This document shows positions 19,911 through 28,024 of a DNA stretch of 64,000 nt, in pieces. The notes beneath the pieces were generated by a model, which was given only the letters and a program-made list of their open reading frames with translations, made no database searches and was not told the DNA's origin. Position 1 is the first letter of the stretch. Every line of letters begins with the position of its first letter. The DNA comes from an uncultured Bacteroidales bacterium (lineage in GTDB: Bacteria; Bacteroidota; Bacteroidia; Bacteroidales; P3). The position numbers and the translations under genes are program-made. Location: the NCBI GenBank assembly GCA_900318275.1, contig ONJY01000007.1, positions 1 through 64,000 of the forward strand, given 5' to 3'.

Positions 19911-21920
19911 ATGACTATGAACATTCTGCTGCAAGACTGGAACTTACCCCCGTTCGACAAGATCAAGGTCGAAGACTATGAGCCCGCTGTGCGCGCCGCC
20001 ATTGCGGAGGCCGAGCGCAATGTTGAGGCAATAGTGGACAATCACGACGAGCCCACATTCGAGAACACCGTGGAGGCGCTGGAGACGGCGTCGCGTCGGT
20101 TGGACCGTGTGAGCGCCATAATGGTCAACCTCAACGAATGCTGCACCACCGACGAGCTGCAGGCGGTGACGATGAAGATGGAGCCCGAGATAACGCGCTT
20201 CAGCATGAAGGTGATGACCGACAAGCGACTGTACGAGAGAGTTAGGAGTTGTGAGTTAAGAGTTAAGAGTGGGGATGAGAGACTTACAGTGGAACAGCGC
20301 ACGCTGCTGGAGAACACCCTCAAGTCGTTCGTCAGGCACGGTGTGGCGCTGGAAGGGGAGGAGGCCGACCGCTACCGCCGCAACGAGGAAGAGCTGACGG
20401 CCTTGAAGCAGCGTTTCTCGCACAACGCGCTGGCCGACCAGAACGCCTGGACCCTGCACCTGACCGACGAGGCCGACTTGGCGGGCCTGCCGCCCACGGT
20501 GCGCGACGCGGCCCGCGCCGAGGCTGAGGCCAAAAGGCTGAAGGGGTGGCTCTTCACCCTGGCGGCACCGTCGTACATACCCTTCATGACCTACAGCGAG
20601 CGGCGCGACTTGCGCGAACGGATGTATCGCGCCTACGGCAGCATCGGCGGCCGTGGCAACGAGAACGACAACAACGGGGTGATAAGGCGCATCGTGGAGC
20701 TGCGCGCCGAGCAGGCACGTCTGCTGGGCTACGACACCTACTGCGACTATGTGCTCAGCGACCGCATGGTGCAGAGCCTGCCCAACCTGCGTCGCTTCAT
20801 GCTGGAGCTGAAGGACGCCGTGCTTCCGGCGGCGGAGCGCGACCTGGCCGATGCCGGTGTCACGGCAGCGTGGGACTTGAGCTATATGTCGGAGAAGCTG
20901 AAACGGCAACGCTACGACCTCGACGACGAGGCCCTGCGGCCTTACTTCCCGCTGGAAGCCGTGCGCGAGGGTATCTTCGCCCTCTACGGTCGCCTCTACG
21001 GCCTGCACTTCGAGGAGGACAAGAGCGTGCCGGTGTACCACGAGGATGTGCGCGTGTATAGGGTGACCGACGGCGGGCGCGAGATGGGTTTGCTCTACCT
21101 CGACATGCACCCGCGTGAGTCTAAGCGCAGCGGTGCCTGGATGACGGAGTTCCGTGGGCAATACGGCGATGTGAGGCCGCAGATACAGGTGGTGTGCAAC
21201 TTCAGCAAACCTACAGGCAGTACGCCGGCCCTGCTGCGCTTCAGCGAGGTGGAGACCTTCATGCACGAGATGGGTCACGCCATGCACGGCATGCTGAGCG
21301 AGGTGCACTACGAGAGCCTTGGCGGCACAAACGTGAAGCGCGACTTTGTGGAGATGCCGTCGCAGGTGATGGAGAACTGGTGCTATGAGCCCGAGTTCCT
21401 CAGCACCTTCGCCAGACACTACGTGACGGGTGCGCCGCTGCCCACAGAGTACATCGGCAAGATACGTGCGGCGCAGAACCACATGGCCGGATGGCTCTGC
21501 CTGCGACAGCTTAACCTGGGCTTCACCGACATAGCCTTCCACACCATGGGAGCGGAGAGCGGAGAGTGGAAAGCGGAGAGCGTGGAGGCGCGGGCTATGA
21601 CCAACCTGCTGCCGCGAGTGGAAGGCTGCTGCACGGCCACCAACTTCAACCACATCTTCGGCGGAGGCTATGCCAGCGGCTATTACGGCTACAAGTGGGC
21701 CGAAGTGCTCGATGCCGACATCTTCAGCCGCTTCAAGCACGACGGCATCTTCAACAGGGAGACCGCCGCAGCCTTCCGCCGCGAGGTACTCTCACGCGGC
21801 GGCACCGAGCATCCGGCGGTGCTGTTCCGCAACTTCATGGGCCGCGAGCCTGACAATAAAGCATTACTTAAAAGAATGAACGTTTTCGTTAAGCCAAATG
21901 ACCAAAGTCAAGATGCTTGA
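19911..21920 (+). CDS. M3 family oligopeptidase (oligopeptidase A / peptidyl-dipeptidase Dcp type)
   Basis: 669 aa cytoplasmic zinc peptidase that degrades short peptides. Zinc motif HEMGH at residues 452-456, with the third ligand region about residue 480 (VKRDFVEMPSQVMENW), and the C-terminal substrate loop FNHIFGGGYASGYYGYKWAEVLDADIF. Length is near the family norm (about 680-700). No signal peptide. Two in-frame tracts of iterated short repeats interrupt it: bases 20237-20272 (residues about 110-121, RSCELRVKSG) and 21551-21588 (residues about 548-560, ESGEWKAESVE). Both lie in places where a surface loop is plausible. The gene ends 43 nt before the preferred rnr start. Confidence 0.9.
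   Translation: MTMNILLQDWNLPPFDKIKVEDYEPAVRAAIAEAERNVEAIVDNHDEPTFENTVEALETASRRLDRVSAIMVNLNECCTTDELQAVTMKMEPEITRFSMKVMTDKRLYERVRSCELRVKSGDERLTVEQRTLLENTLKSFVRHGVALEGEEADRYRRNEEELTALKQRFSHNALADQNAWTLHLTDEADLAGLPPTVRDAARAEAEAKRLKGWLFTLAAPSYIPFMTYSERRDLRERMYRAYGSIGGRGNENDNNGVIRRIVELRAEQARLLGYDTYCDYVLSDRMVQSLPNLRRFMLELKDAVLPAAERDLADAGVTAAWDLSYMSEKLKRQRYDLDDEALRPYFPLEAVREGIFALYGRLYGLHFEEDKSVPVYHEDVRVYRVTDGGREMGLLYLDMHPRESKRSGAWMTEFRGQYGDVRPQIQVVCNFSKPTGSTPALLRFSEVETFMHEMGHAMHGMLSEVHYESLGGTNVKRDFVEMPSQVMENWCYEPEFLSTFARHYVTGAPLPTEYIGKIRAAQNHMAGWLCLRQLNLGFTDIAFHTMGAESGEWKAESVEARAMTNLLPRVEGCCTATNFNHIFGGGYASGYYGYKWAEVLDADIFSRFKHDGIFNRETAAAFRREVLSRGGTEHPAVLFRNFMGREPDNKALLKRMNVFVKPNDQSQDA
20237..20272. 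repeat. GTTAAGAGTT-type repeat inside the M3 peptidase gene
   Basis: Iterated GAGTTAAGAGTTAAGAGT with two degenerate leading units, read in frame as ...RVRSCELRVKSG. The same word forms intergenic tracts at 44751-44821, 50345-50390 and 51158-51189. Confidence 0.75.
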
Positions 21921-21963
21921 ACTTTGGCATGGCGAGAAAACGACCAATATAATTGAACCTGAT

Positions 21964-24234
21964 ATGAATGAACAATTAGCTAAACAGATACTGAAAATAT
22001 TTGCCAACAACCCCTTCGACGCCTTCAACCACAAGCAGATAAGCTCGCGCATCGGCGCCGGCAGCAAGGCCGAGCGGCAGGAGGTGATACGCACCATGCA
22101 GGAGCTCGCCGAGCAGAAGCACCTGGTGGAGGACTCGCACAAAGGCAAATACAAGATAAACCCCAAGAGCATCGACGACGAACTGCTGCCGCAGAACTAT
22201 GTCGTCGGCACTATGGACATGAAGCAGGGCGGCAAGGCCTACGTGATACCCGAAGGGGAAGACCGCGAGGACATACAGATAGCCCCCAACAATACCAACC
22301 ACGCCCTGCATGGCGACACGGTGCGGGTGCTGATGTTCCCGCAGCGCAAGATGCACAAGCCCGAGGGACAGGTGGTGGAGATACTGAAACGCGCACGCAC
22401 GCGCTTCGTGGGTGTTATACAACGGCAGGAACGCTTCGCCTTCATGGTCAGCGACAGCCGCACCATGCCGGTGGACATATTCATACACATAGACGACCTC
22501 GGCGGTGCCGAGAACGGTGAGAAGGTGCTGGTGGAGATGACCGAGTGGCCCGAGCGTATGAACAACCCCGTGGGCAGGGTGGTGAAGCGCCTCGGCCGCC
22601 CCGGCGACAACAACGTGGAGATGCAGAGCATACTGGCGGAGTATGACTTCCCGCTTGACTTCCCCAAGGAGGTCGAGGAGGAGGCCAAAAAGATTAAGAA
22701 ACCCACCAAGAAGGATTATGCCGGACGGCGCGACTTCCGCGAGGTGACGACATTCACCATCGACCCCGCCGACGCCAAGGACTTCGACGACGCTCTCTCT
22801 TATCGTGAACTGCCCAACGGCCACGTCGAGGTGGGTGTGCATATCGCCGACGTCTCATATTATGTCAAGCCCGGAAGCGCCATCGACCGTGAGGCCTACG
22901 AGCGTGGCACCAGCGTCTATCTTGTCGACCGCACCATCCCCATGCTGCCCGAGAAACTCTGCAACGAGGTCTGCTCGCTGCGGCAGGACGAGGAGAAGCT
23001 GTGCTTCAGCGTCGTCATGGAGATGGACGCCGGAGGGGGACGCGACCGTAAGGGAGCGAACGCCACTCCGAAGGTATATAACACCTGGATGGGCAAGAGC
23101 GTGATCCGCAGCAACCGCCGCATGGCCTACGAGGAGGCGCAGGAGATAATTGAGAGTGGCAGCGCATCCGATGCTGTCGGTGAGGCTATTCTGAGCCTGC
23201 ACGCTATAGCCACCAAACTACGTGCGGCGCGCTACAAAAGCGGCGCCATTAACTTTGAGACGCAGGAGGTTAAGTTCATCCTCGACGACAACGCCAAGCC
23301 CATAGGGGTATACATCAAGGAAAGCAAGGAGGCCAACTGGCTCATCGAGGAGTTCATGCTGCTGGCCAACCGCAGCGTGGCCGAATACATAGGCAAGCCC
23401 GCCGGCAAGTCGAAGAGCGCCAAGACCTTTGTCTACCGCGTGCACGACGAGCCCAACCCCGAGAAGCTCAACACCTTCGTCGAGTTTGTCTCCAAGCTGG
23501 GTTTCAGCATGAAGACAGGCTCGCGCAAAGCCCTTGCCGAAAGCTACAACCGTCTGTTCGAGAACATCGCCGGCCGCGGCGAGGAGCACATGGTGGACAC
23601 TATAGCCATCCGCACGATGAGCAAGGCCTACTACAGCACCGAGAATATCGGTCACTATGGCCTGGCATTCCCCTTCTACACACATTTCACCTCGCCTATA
23701 CGCCGCTATCCCGACCTCATGGTGCATCGCCTGCTGGAACGCTACCTGCAGGGTGGCACTTCCGTCAGCGCCGCGGAGTATGAGGAGTACTGCAAACATT
23801 GCTCCATCATGGAGAAGAAAGCCGCCGACGCCGAGCGCACCAGCGTGAAGTACAAGCAGGCGGAATACCTCAGCGACAAGCTCGGGCAGGTGTTCCCGGC
23901 CCTCATCAGCGGCGTCAGCAAGTGGGGCATCTATGCCGAGATTGAGGGCAACAAGTGCGAGGGCATGATACCCATCGGAAGCTTGAAGGACGACTACTAC
24001 ATGCTCGACGAGGACAACTACCAGGTCATAGGCCGCCGCCACGGACGCTGCTACAAGCTGGGCTACCCCGTCCTCATACGTGTGCGCAAGGTGGACCTGC
24101 TGAAGAAACAGATTGACTTCGACCTCGTAGAGGAAGACGACGCCAATGCGAAGGACGGCAGGCGCAGGCCCAAGGACAACAAGCCGAAAGGCAAAGAGAA
24201 CAAGGGTAAAGGCAAGCCGCGCCGCAGACGATAA
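21964..24234 (+). CDS. rnr: Ribonuclease R
   Basis: Processive 3'-5' exoribonuclease that degrades structured RNA. 756 aa from MNEQLAKQILKIFANNP. The frame opens 66 nt earlier at 21898 inside the upstream gene, but this ATG lies just past that gene's stop and gives the usual N terminus. Order: winged-helix domain, cold-shock RNA-binding domains, RNB catalytic domain with TIDPADAKDFDDALSY (metal-binding Asp cluster) and YTHFTSPIRRYPDLMVHR, S1 domain (FPALISGVSKWGIYAEIEGNKCEGMIPIGSL), and a Lys/Arg-rich tail ending KGKGKPRRRR. A strong terminator follows. Confidence 0.95.
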   Translation: MNEQLAKQILKIFANNPFDAFNHKQISSRIGAGSKAERQEVIRTMQELAEQKHLVEDSHKGKYKINPKSIDDELLPQNYVVGTMDMKQGGKAYVIPEGEDREDIQIAPNNTNHALHGDTVRVLMFPQRKMHKPEGQVVEILKRARTRFVGVIQRQERFAFMVSDSRTMPVDIFIHIDDLGGAENGEKVLVEMTEWPERMNNPVGRVVKRLGRPGDNNVEMQSILAEYDFPLDFPKEVEEEAKKIKKPTKKDYAGRRDFREVTTFTIDPADAKDFDDALSYRELPNGHVEVGVHIADVSYYVKPGSAIDREAYERGTSVYLVDRTIPMLPEKLCNEVCSLRQDEEKLCFSVVMEMDAGGGRDRKGANATPKVYNTWMGKSVIRSNRRMAYEEAQEIIESGSASDAVGEAILSLHAIATKLRAARYKSGAINFETQEVKFILDDNAKPIGVYIKESKEANWLIEEFMLLANRSVAEYIGKPAGKSKSAKTFVYRVHDEPNPEKLNTFVEFVSKLGFSMKTGSRKALAESYNRLFENIAGRGEEHMVDTIAIRTMSKAYYSTENIGHYGLAFPFYTHFTSPIRRYPDLMVHRLLERYLQGGTSVSAAEYEEYCKHCSIMEKKAADAERTSVKYKQAEYLSDKLGQVFPALISGVSKWGIYAEIEGNKCEGMIPIGSLKDDYYMLDEDNYQVIGRRHGRCYKLGYPVLIRVRKVDLLKKQIDFDLVEEDDANAKDGRRRPKDNKPKGKENKGKGKPRRRR

Positions 24235-24241
24235 ACAAAAA

Positions 24242-24268
24242 GGGGCTCCACCGATGTGGAGCCCCTGT
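24242..24268. terminator. Bidirectional terminator between rnr and the acyl-CoA ligase gene
   Basis: Perfect 10-bp stem GGGGCTCCAC, CGAT loop, GTGGAGCCCC. It is preceded by an A-tract (24235-24241) that gives U-tracts for the minus-strand gene, and it sits between convergent genes. Confidence 0.85.
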
Positions 24269-24287
24269 CGTTTCCATTGTTGCCTGA

Positions 24288-26072
24288 TTACTTGAACATT
24301 CCATCTATCTGCTCCTGGTAGGCGGCAGCGACGTTGCGGCGGATGAGTTTCTGCGTGGGGGTGAGCATCTTGTTGGACTCGGTCCATGCGTCGGCCACCA
24401 GCACGAAGCGTTTCACCTGCTCGGTGACGCCCAGCTCGGCGTTGTATTTGTCCATGACCTTCTGGTAACGGGCGATGACGGTCTTGTCGGCAATCATCTC
24501 CTCCTTGGTCTCGGCCTTGACACCGTGACGTTTGCACCAGTCCTTGAGCATGTCGAAGTCGGGCGCTATGACGGCGGCGGCGAACTTCTGGTCGGCGCCT
24601 ACCACCATCATGTCGAGGATGAAGGGCGACTGCTTCATCTTCTCCTCGATGACCTCGGGGTTGATGTACTTGCCCATGGAGGTCTTGAACATGCTCTTGG
24701 TGCGGCCGGTGATGAAGAGGTATCCGTCGGGGTCGAAGTATCCGGTGTCGCCGGTGTGGAACCAGCCTTCGGCGTCTATGGCCTGGGCGGTGAGCTCGGG
24801 CTGGTTGTAGTAGCCCTTCATGACATTGCCGCCGCGGCACTGTATCTCGTTGGTCTCCTTGTCGATGCGCACCTCTATCTCGCGCATGGCGAAGCCCACG
24901 GAGCCTATCTTGCGGCCCTTCTTGTTGCTGTTGGTGACGGCTATGAGGGGCGAGCACTCGGTGAGGCCGTAGCCTTCGTAGAGGTCGAGGCCCACGCAGG
25001 AGAAGAAGCGCGTGAGGCGCGGCTGTATGGTGGCGCCGCCGCTGACGAGCATGTAGAGCTCGCCGCCCATGCTCTCGCGGATGCTCTTGTACACCAGCTT
25101 GTCGGCCAAGGCTTTCTGCAGCTTGTACCAGCAGCTGAGCTTGCTCTCGTCAAGGTCGTATTCGAAGGCCAGGTCGATGGCCCAGTCGAATATTTTCTTG
25201 CTTATGCCGGTCATCTTCTCGCCTTTGCGGAAGATCTTGTCGTATACCTTCTCGATGAAGCGCGGCACGCATGCCATCATGTTGGGGCTGATCTCCTTGC
25301 AGTTGTCGCCCACCTTGGCTATGCTCTCGGCGTAGGCGATGGTGAAGCAGAGCCACTGGTAGAGGTAGCCCATCATGCGCTCGTAGATGTGGCACATGGG
25401 GAGCCACGAGAGGGCCTTTGTCCAGGTCTTTCCCGGGCTTTCCTTGATTTCCTGCACGTTCATGATGAGGCCGCGGTGGGTGAGCATCGCGCCTTTGGGA
25501 ACGCCGGTGGTGCCCGAGGTGTAGATCATGGTGCAGATGTCGTCGATGGTCAGCGAGTCCTTGATGGCCTTCAGCTGCTGCTCGGCGTCGGGGTGCTCGG
25601 CTTTGTAGCGGCGGCCAATCTCGTAGATGTCGTCCATGGACTTCACGTCCTCCATGGGCACTATGGTGCAGAGGTTCTCCAGCTTCGGGAGCTTCTCGCG
25701 TATGTTGCAGATCTTCTTGTACAGGGCGGGGGTCTCCACCACGAGCAGGCGCACCTCGGCGTCGTTGAGGATGTACTGGTAGTCCTCCTCGCTGATGGTG
25801 GGGTAGATGGGCAGCAGCACGGCGCCGGTCTGCTGCACGCCGAAGTCGACGTAGTTCCACTCGGGGCGGCCTGCGGAGATGAGGCCTATGTTCTCGCCCT
25901 TCTTCACGCCCAGATGCAGCAGGGCGTAGCTTATAAGGTCAACTTTTTCAATGTATTCGTCGATGTAATGCTCTTTCCATTCACCGTTTTCCTTGAATTT
26001 GAACACCGGACGCTCGGGGTGCAATTCGCGGCGCCATTCAAGCAGGTCAAACAATTTGGTAGGCTCTTGCAT
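24288..26072 (-). CDS. Long-chain fatty acid--CoA ligase (AMP-binding enzyme)
   Basis: 594 aa from MQEPTKLFDLLEWRR; the 17 codons upstream include the promoter, so the later ATG is chosen. Activates long-chain fatty acids to acyl-CoA through acyl-adenylates. Core motifs: TMIYTSGTTGVPKGAMLTHRG (P-loop), YEGYGLTECSPLI, GWFHTGDTGYFDPDGYLFITGR and FKTSMGKYINPE (catalytic Lys region). No transmembrane segments; the enzyme should be peripheral to the inner membrane. It stands alone, with its own promoter and a terminator shared with rnr. Confidence 0.93.
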   Translation of the reverse strand: MQEPTKLFDLLEWRRELHPERPVFKFKENGEWKEHYIDEYIEKVDLISYALLHLGVKKGENIGLISAGRPEWNYVDFGVQQTGAVLLPIYPTISEEDYQYILNDAEVRLLVVETPALYKKICNIREKLPKLENLCTIVPMEDVKSMDDIYEIGRRYKAEHPDAEQQLKAIKDSLTIDDICTMIYTSGTTGVPKGAMLTHRGLIMNVQEIKESPGKTWTKALSWLPMCHIYERMMGYLYQWLCFTIAYAESIAKVGDNCKEISPNMMACVPRFIEKVYDKIFRKGEKMTGISKKIFDWAIDLAFEYDLDESKLSCWYKLQKALADKLVYKSIRESMGGELYMLVSGGATIQPRLTRFFSCVGLDLYEGYGLTECSPLIAVTNSNKKGRKIGSVGFAMREIEVRIDKETNEIQCRGGNVMKGYYNQPELTAQAIDAEGWFHTGDTGYFDPDGYLFITGRTKSMFKTSMGKYINPEVIEEKMKQSPFILDMMVVGADQKFAAAVIAPDFDMLKDWCKRHGVKAETKEEMIADKTVIARYQKVMDKYNAELGVTEQVKRFVLVADAWTESNKMLTPTQKLIRRNVAAAYQEQIDGMFK

Positions 26073-26098
26073 ATCGTTATCCTTTTTAAATAATTTTG

Positions 26099-26130
26099 CA
26101 AAAGTAATACATTTCGCCGACATGGCAAAA
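26099..26130 (-). promoter_or_regulatory. Promoter of the acyl-CoA ligase gene
   Basis: Minus-strand TTTTG (complement of 26126-26130), 19 nt, TACTTTTG (complement of 26099-26106), 27 nt before the ATG. Confidence 0.78.
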
Positions 26131-26233
26131 TTTTTTTTTCATCGCTCCGTCTGAAGGCTGAATGTCAGTGTGTTGTGTGTGGGTGTGTAGTCTAATGGGT
26201 TGTGTATCATTATGATAGCGTGCCGAAAAATAT

Positions 26234-26266
26234 ATTCTTCCATGTCGGAAAAAATTTGTATCTTTG
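26234..26266 (+). promoter_or_regulatory. Promoter of holA
   Basis: TATCTTTG at 26259-26266, the Bacteroidota -7 box, 27 nt before the holA ATG. The -33 box is weak (ATTCTTCC around 26234). Confidence 0.6.
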
Positions 26267-26292
26267 ACGCTTAAAAATGGAGCGACCGAACT

Positions 26293-27300
26293 ATGGCACT
26301 GACTGACAAACAGCTGATTGCGGACCTCAAGGGCGGCAAATACAGCCCCGTATACCTGCTTATGGGCGAGGAGGACTACTACATCGACACCGTGTCGGAC
26401 TGGATGGAGGAGCACATCGTCGACCCGACGCTGCGCGACTTCGACCAGACGGTGGTCTACGGGCGCGATGTGGACATGAAGACCGTCGTGGGACATTGCA
26501 AGCGCTTCCCCATGATGTCGCCCGTGCACCTGGTGCTCGTCAAGGAGGCTCAGGGCATCGACAAGCGGCAGTGGGAGAACCTCGTGCCTTACCTGCAGCA
26601 ACCCTCGCCGCAGACGGTGCTGGTGCTCTGCTACCGCCATGGAACCCTCGACAAGCGTACGGCTGTCTACAAGGCCATAGCTGCCGCTGGAGTGGTATAT
26701 GAGACACCCAAGGTGTATGACAACCAGGTGCCTGCGTGGATCAAGGCCGAGGTGGCCACCGCCGGCCACGCCATCAGCGACAAGGCGGCCATGATGCTCA
26801 GCGAGTTCCTCGGCACCGACCTTGGCAAGGTGGCCAACGAGCTGTCGAAGCTTTACCCGCTGGTGCCGCAGGGCGGCATCATCGACGAGCGCCTTGTGGA
26901 GCAGCAGGTGGGCATCAGCAAGGACTACAATGTCTTCGAGCTGCAGAACGCCATCGGGCGCCGCGACCCCGTGATGTGCAACCGCATCGTCAACTATTTC
27001 GCCGCCAATCCCAAGAAGAACCCCATCCAGCAGGTGCTACCGCTGCTCTACGGCTATTTCCTCAAGATAATGTTCTACCACCAGCTGGAGAACAAGAGCG
27101 ACGCCGCCAAGGTGCTGGGCTGCGCCCCGGTGTTCGTCAAGGACTATGCGCAGGCTGCCAACAACTACAGCCTTGTCAAGCTGGCCGCGTGCATCGGCTA
27201 CCTCTACGAGGCCGACCTGCGGAGCAAGGGCGTCCGCAACAGCGGCACCGTCACCGATGGCGAAATACTCAAGGAACTGGTGTTTAAAGTGATACACTGA
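26293..27300 (+). CDS. holA: DNA polymerase III delta subunit
   Basis: 335 aa clamp-loader subunit that opens the beta clamp. Features of the family: N-terminal YSPVYLLMGEEDYYIDTVSDWMEE, the central LGTDLGKVANELSKL, and SKDYNVFELQNAIGRRD with the C-terminal collar domain (PLLYGYFLKIMFYHQL, LRSKGVRNSG). Length is normal. It is directly followed by a small mobile-looking unit whose left inverted end begins 4 nt after the holA stop codon. Confidence 0.93.
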   Translation: MALTDKQLIADLKGGKYSPVYLLMGEEDYYIDTVSDWMEEHIVDPTLRDFDQTVVYGRDVDMKTVVGHCKRFPMMSPVHLVLVKEAQGIDKRQWENLVPYLQQPSPQTVLVLCYRHGTLDKRTAVYKAIAAAGVVYETPKVYDNQVPAWIKAEVATAGHAISDKAAMMLSEFLGTDLGKVANELSKLYPLVPQGGIIDERLVEQQVGISKDYNVFELQNAIGRRDPVMCNRIVNYFAANPKKNPIQQVLPLLYGYFLKIMFYHQLENKSDAAKVLGCAPVFVKDYAQAANNYSLVKLAACIGYLYEADLRSKGVRNSGTVTDGEILKELVFKVIH

Positions 27301-27304
27301 TAAG

Positions 27305-27366
27305 AACGGCGAATTAAGCGAATTGAGCTAAGCTACGCAAGTCGTTTTTAGGCAAATTACTCGAAT
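27305..27366. repeat. Left inverted end of the GxxExxY unit
   Basis: 62 bp starting 4 nt after the holA stop codon and ending just before the GxxExxY start at 27370. Outer and inner blocks are complementary to the right end at 27779-27842. Confidence 0.75.
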
Positions 27367-27369
27367 TGG

Positions 27370-27798
27370 ATGGAACAGTGTGACTCAAATGACAAAGTAC
27401 TCTTTAAAGAGGAGTCGTATAAGATAATAGGTGCGGCTATGGAGGTGCATCGTCAGTTGGGGTGTGGTTTCGTTGAGGCTGTATACCAAGAGGCGCTTGA
27501 GAAGGAGTTTCAGCTCAGAGGTATCCCATACGAAAGAGAAAAGGAACTGAATATAACATACAAGGGGGTAACCTTGTCAAAGACATTCAAGGCTGACTTC
27601 GTTTGTTATGGGAAGATAATAATAGAGTTGAAGTCTGTAAGGGAATTAATGGATGAACACTTTGCCCAGATATACAACTATCTAAGAGCAAGCAGTCTTG
27701 ACCTTGGATTATTAATCAACTTTGGGGAGGCATCTCTGGAATACCATCGTGTGCCTGCCAGCCAGAAGTGGCATCGTGATTCGAGTAATTCGCTATAA
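27370..27798 (+). CDS. GxxExxY family protein with PD-(D/E)XK-like motif
   Basis: 142 aa. The name-giving motif is GFVEAVY (residues 33-39). A nuclease-like signature follows: D76 in KADFVCY and E86-L-K88 in IIIELKSV, then Q100-I-Y-N-Y, consistent with the PD-(D/E)XK fold assigned to this family. Biochemical function is not established. Codon use is much more AT-rich (AGA, ATA, AAA, TTA) than in neighbouring holA, pointing to transfer. The last six codons (DSSNSL) and the stop lie inside the first copy of the downstream repeat, so the repeat defines the C terminus. Its start follows the left inverted end by 3 nt. Confidence 0.85.
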   Translation: MEQCDSNDKVLFKEESYKIIGAAMEVHRQLGCGFVEAVYQEALEKEFQLRGIPYEREKELNITYKGVTLSKTFKADFVCYGKIIIELKSVRELMDEHFAQIYNYLRASSLDLGLLINFGEASLEYHRVPASQKWHRDSSNSL

Positions 27799-28020
27799 AT
27801 TAAACAACAAACTAATTCGTAAAATTCGCTGAATTTGCCGTTAAAAAGAAATTCGAGTAATTCGCTATAAATTAAACAACAAACTAATTCGTAAAATTCG
27901 CTGAATTTGCCGTTAAAAAAAAATTCGAGTAATTCGCTATAAATTAAACAACAAACTAATTCGTAAAATTCGAGTAATTCGCCGTTAAAAAGAAATATTC
28001 GCCGTTAAAAAGAAAATAGA
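27779..28020. repeat. 72-bp tandem repeat (amplified right end of the GxxExxY unit)
   Basis: Copies begin at 27779, 27851 and 27923, each opening ATTCGAGTAATTCGC and closing GCCGTTAAAAA. The first two are nearly identical; the third is shortened internally and followed by a duplicated end fragment (27997-28015). The array fills the gap to the TonB receptor gene. Unit composition is AATTCG-rich, and the copies show no unique spacers. Confidence 0.88.
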
Positions 28021-28024
28021 CAAC

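Larger units (their letters stand above)
27305..27842 (+). mobile_element. GxxExxY unit with about 63-bp inverted ends (putative small mobile element)
   Basis: The left end 27305-27366 and right end 27779-27842 are inverted copies. The outer 20 bp agree at 18 positions (left: AACGGCGAATTAAGCGAATT) and the inner 14 bp at 13 (left: CAAATTACTCGAAT). The 28-30 bp between these blocks is not conserved. The only gene inside is the GxxExxY gene. The right end is repeated downstream with a 72-bp period, and a solo diverged copy is at 31812-31872. No clear target duplication is seen. Calling it mobile is inference from this structure. Confidence 0.6.

Noticed and set aside
27779..28020. CRISPR-like array
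   Set aside because: Copies are directly tandem with a 72-bp period and no unique spacers, and no cas gene is present.
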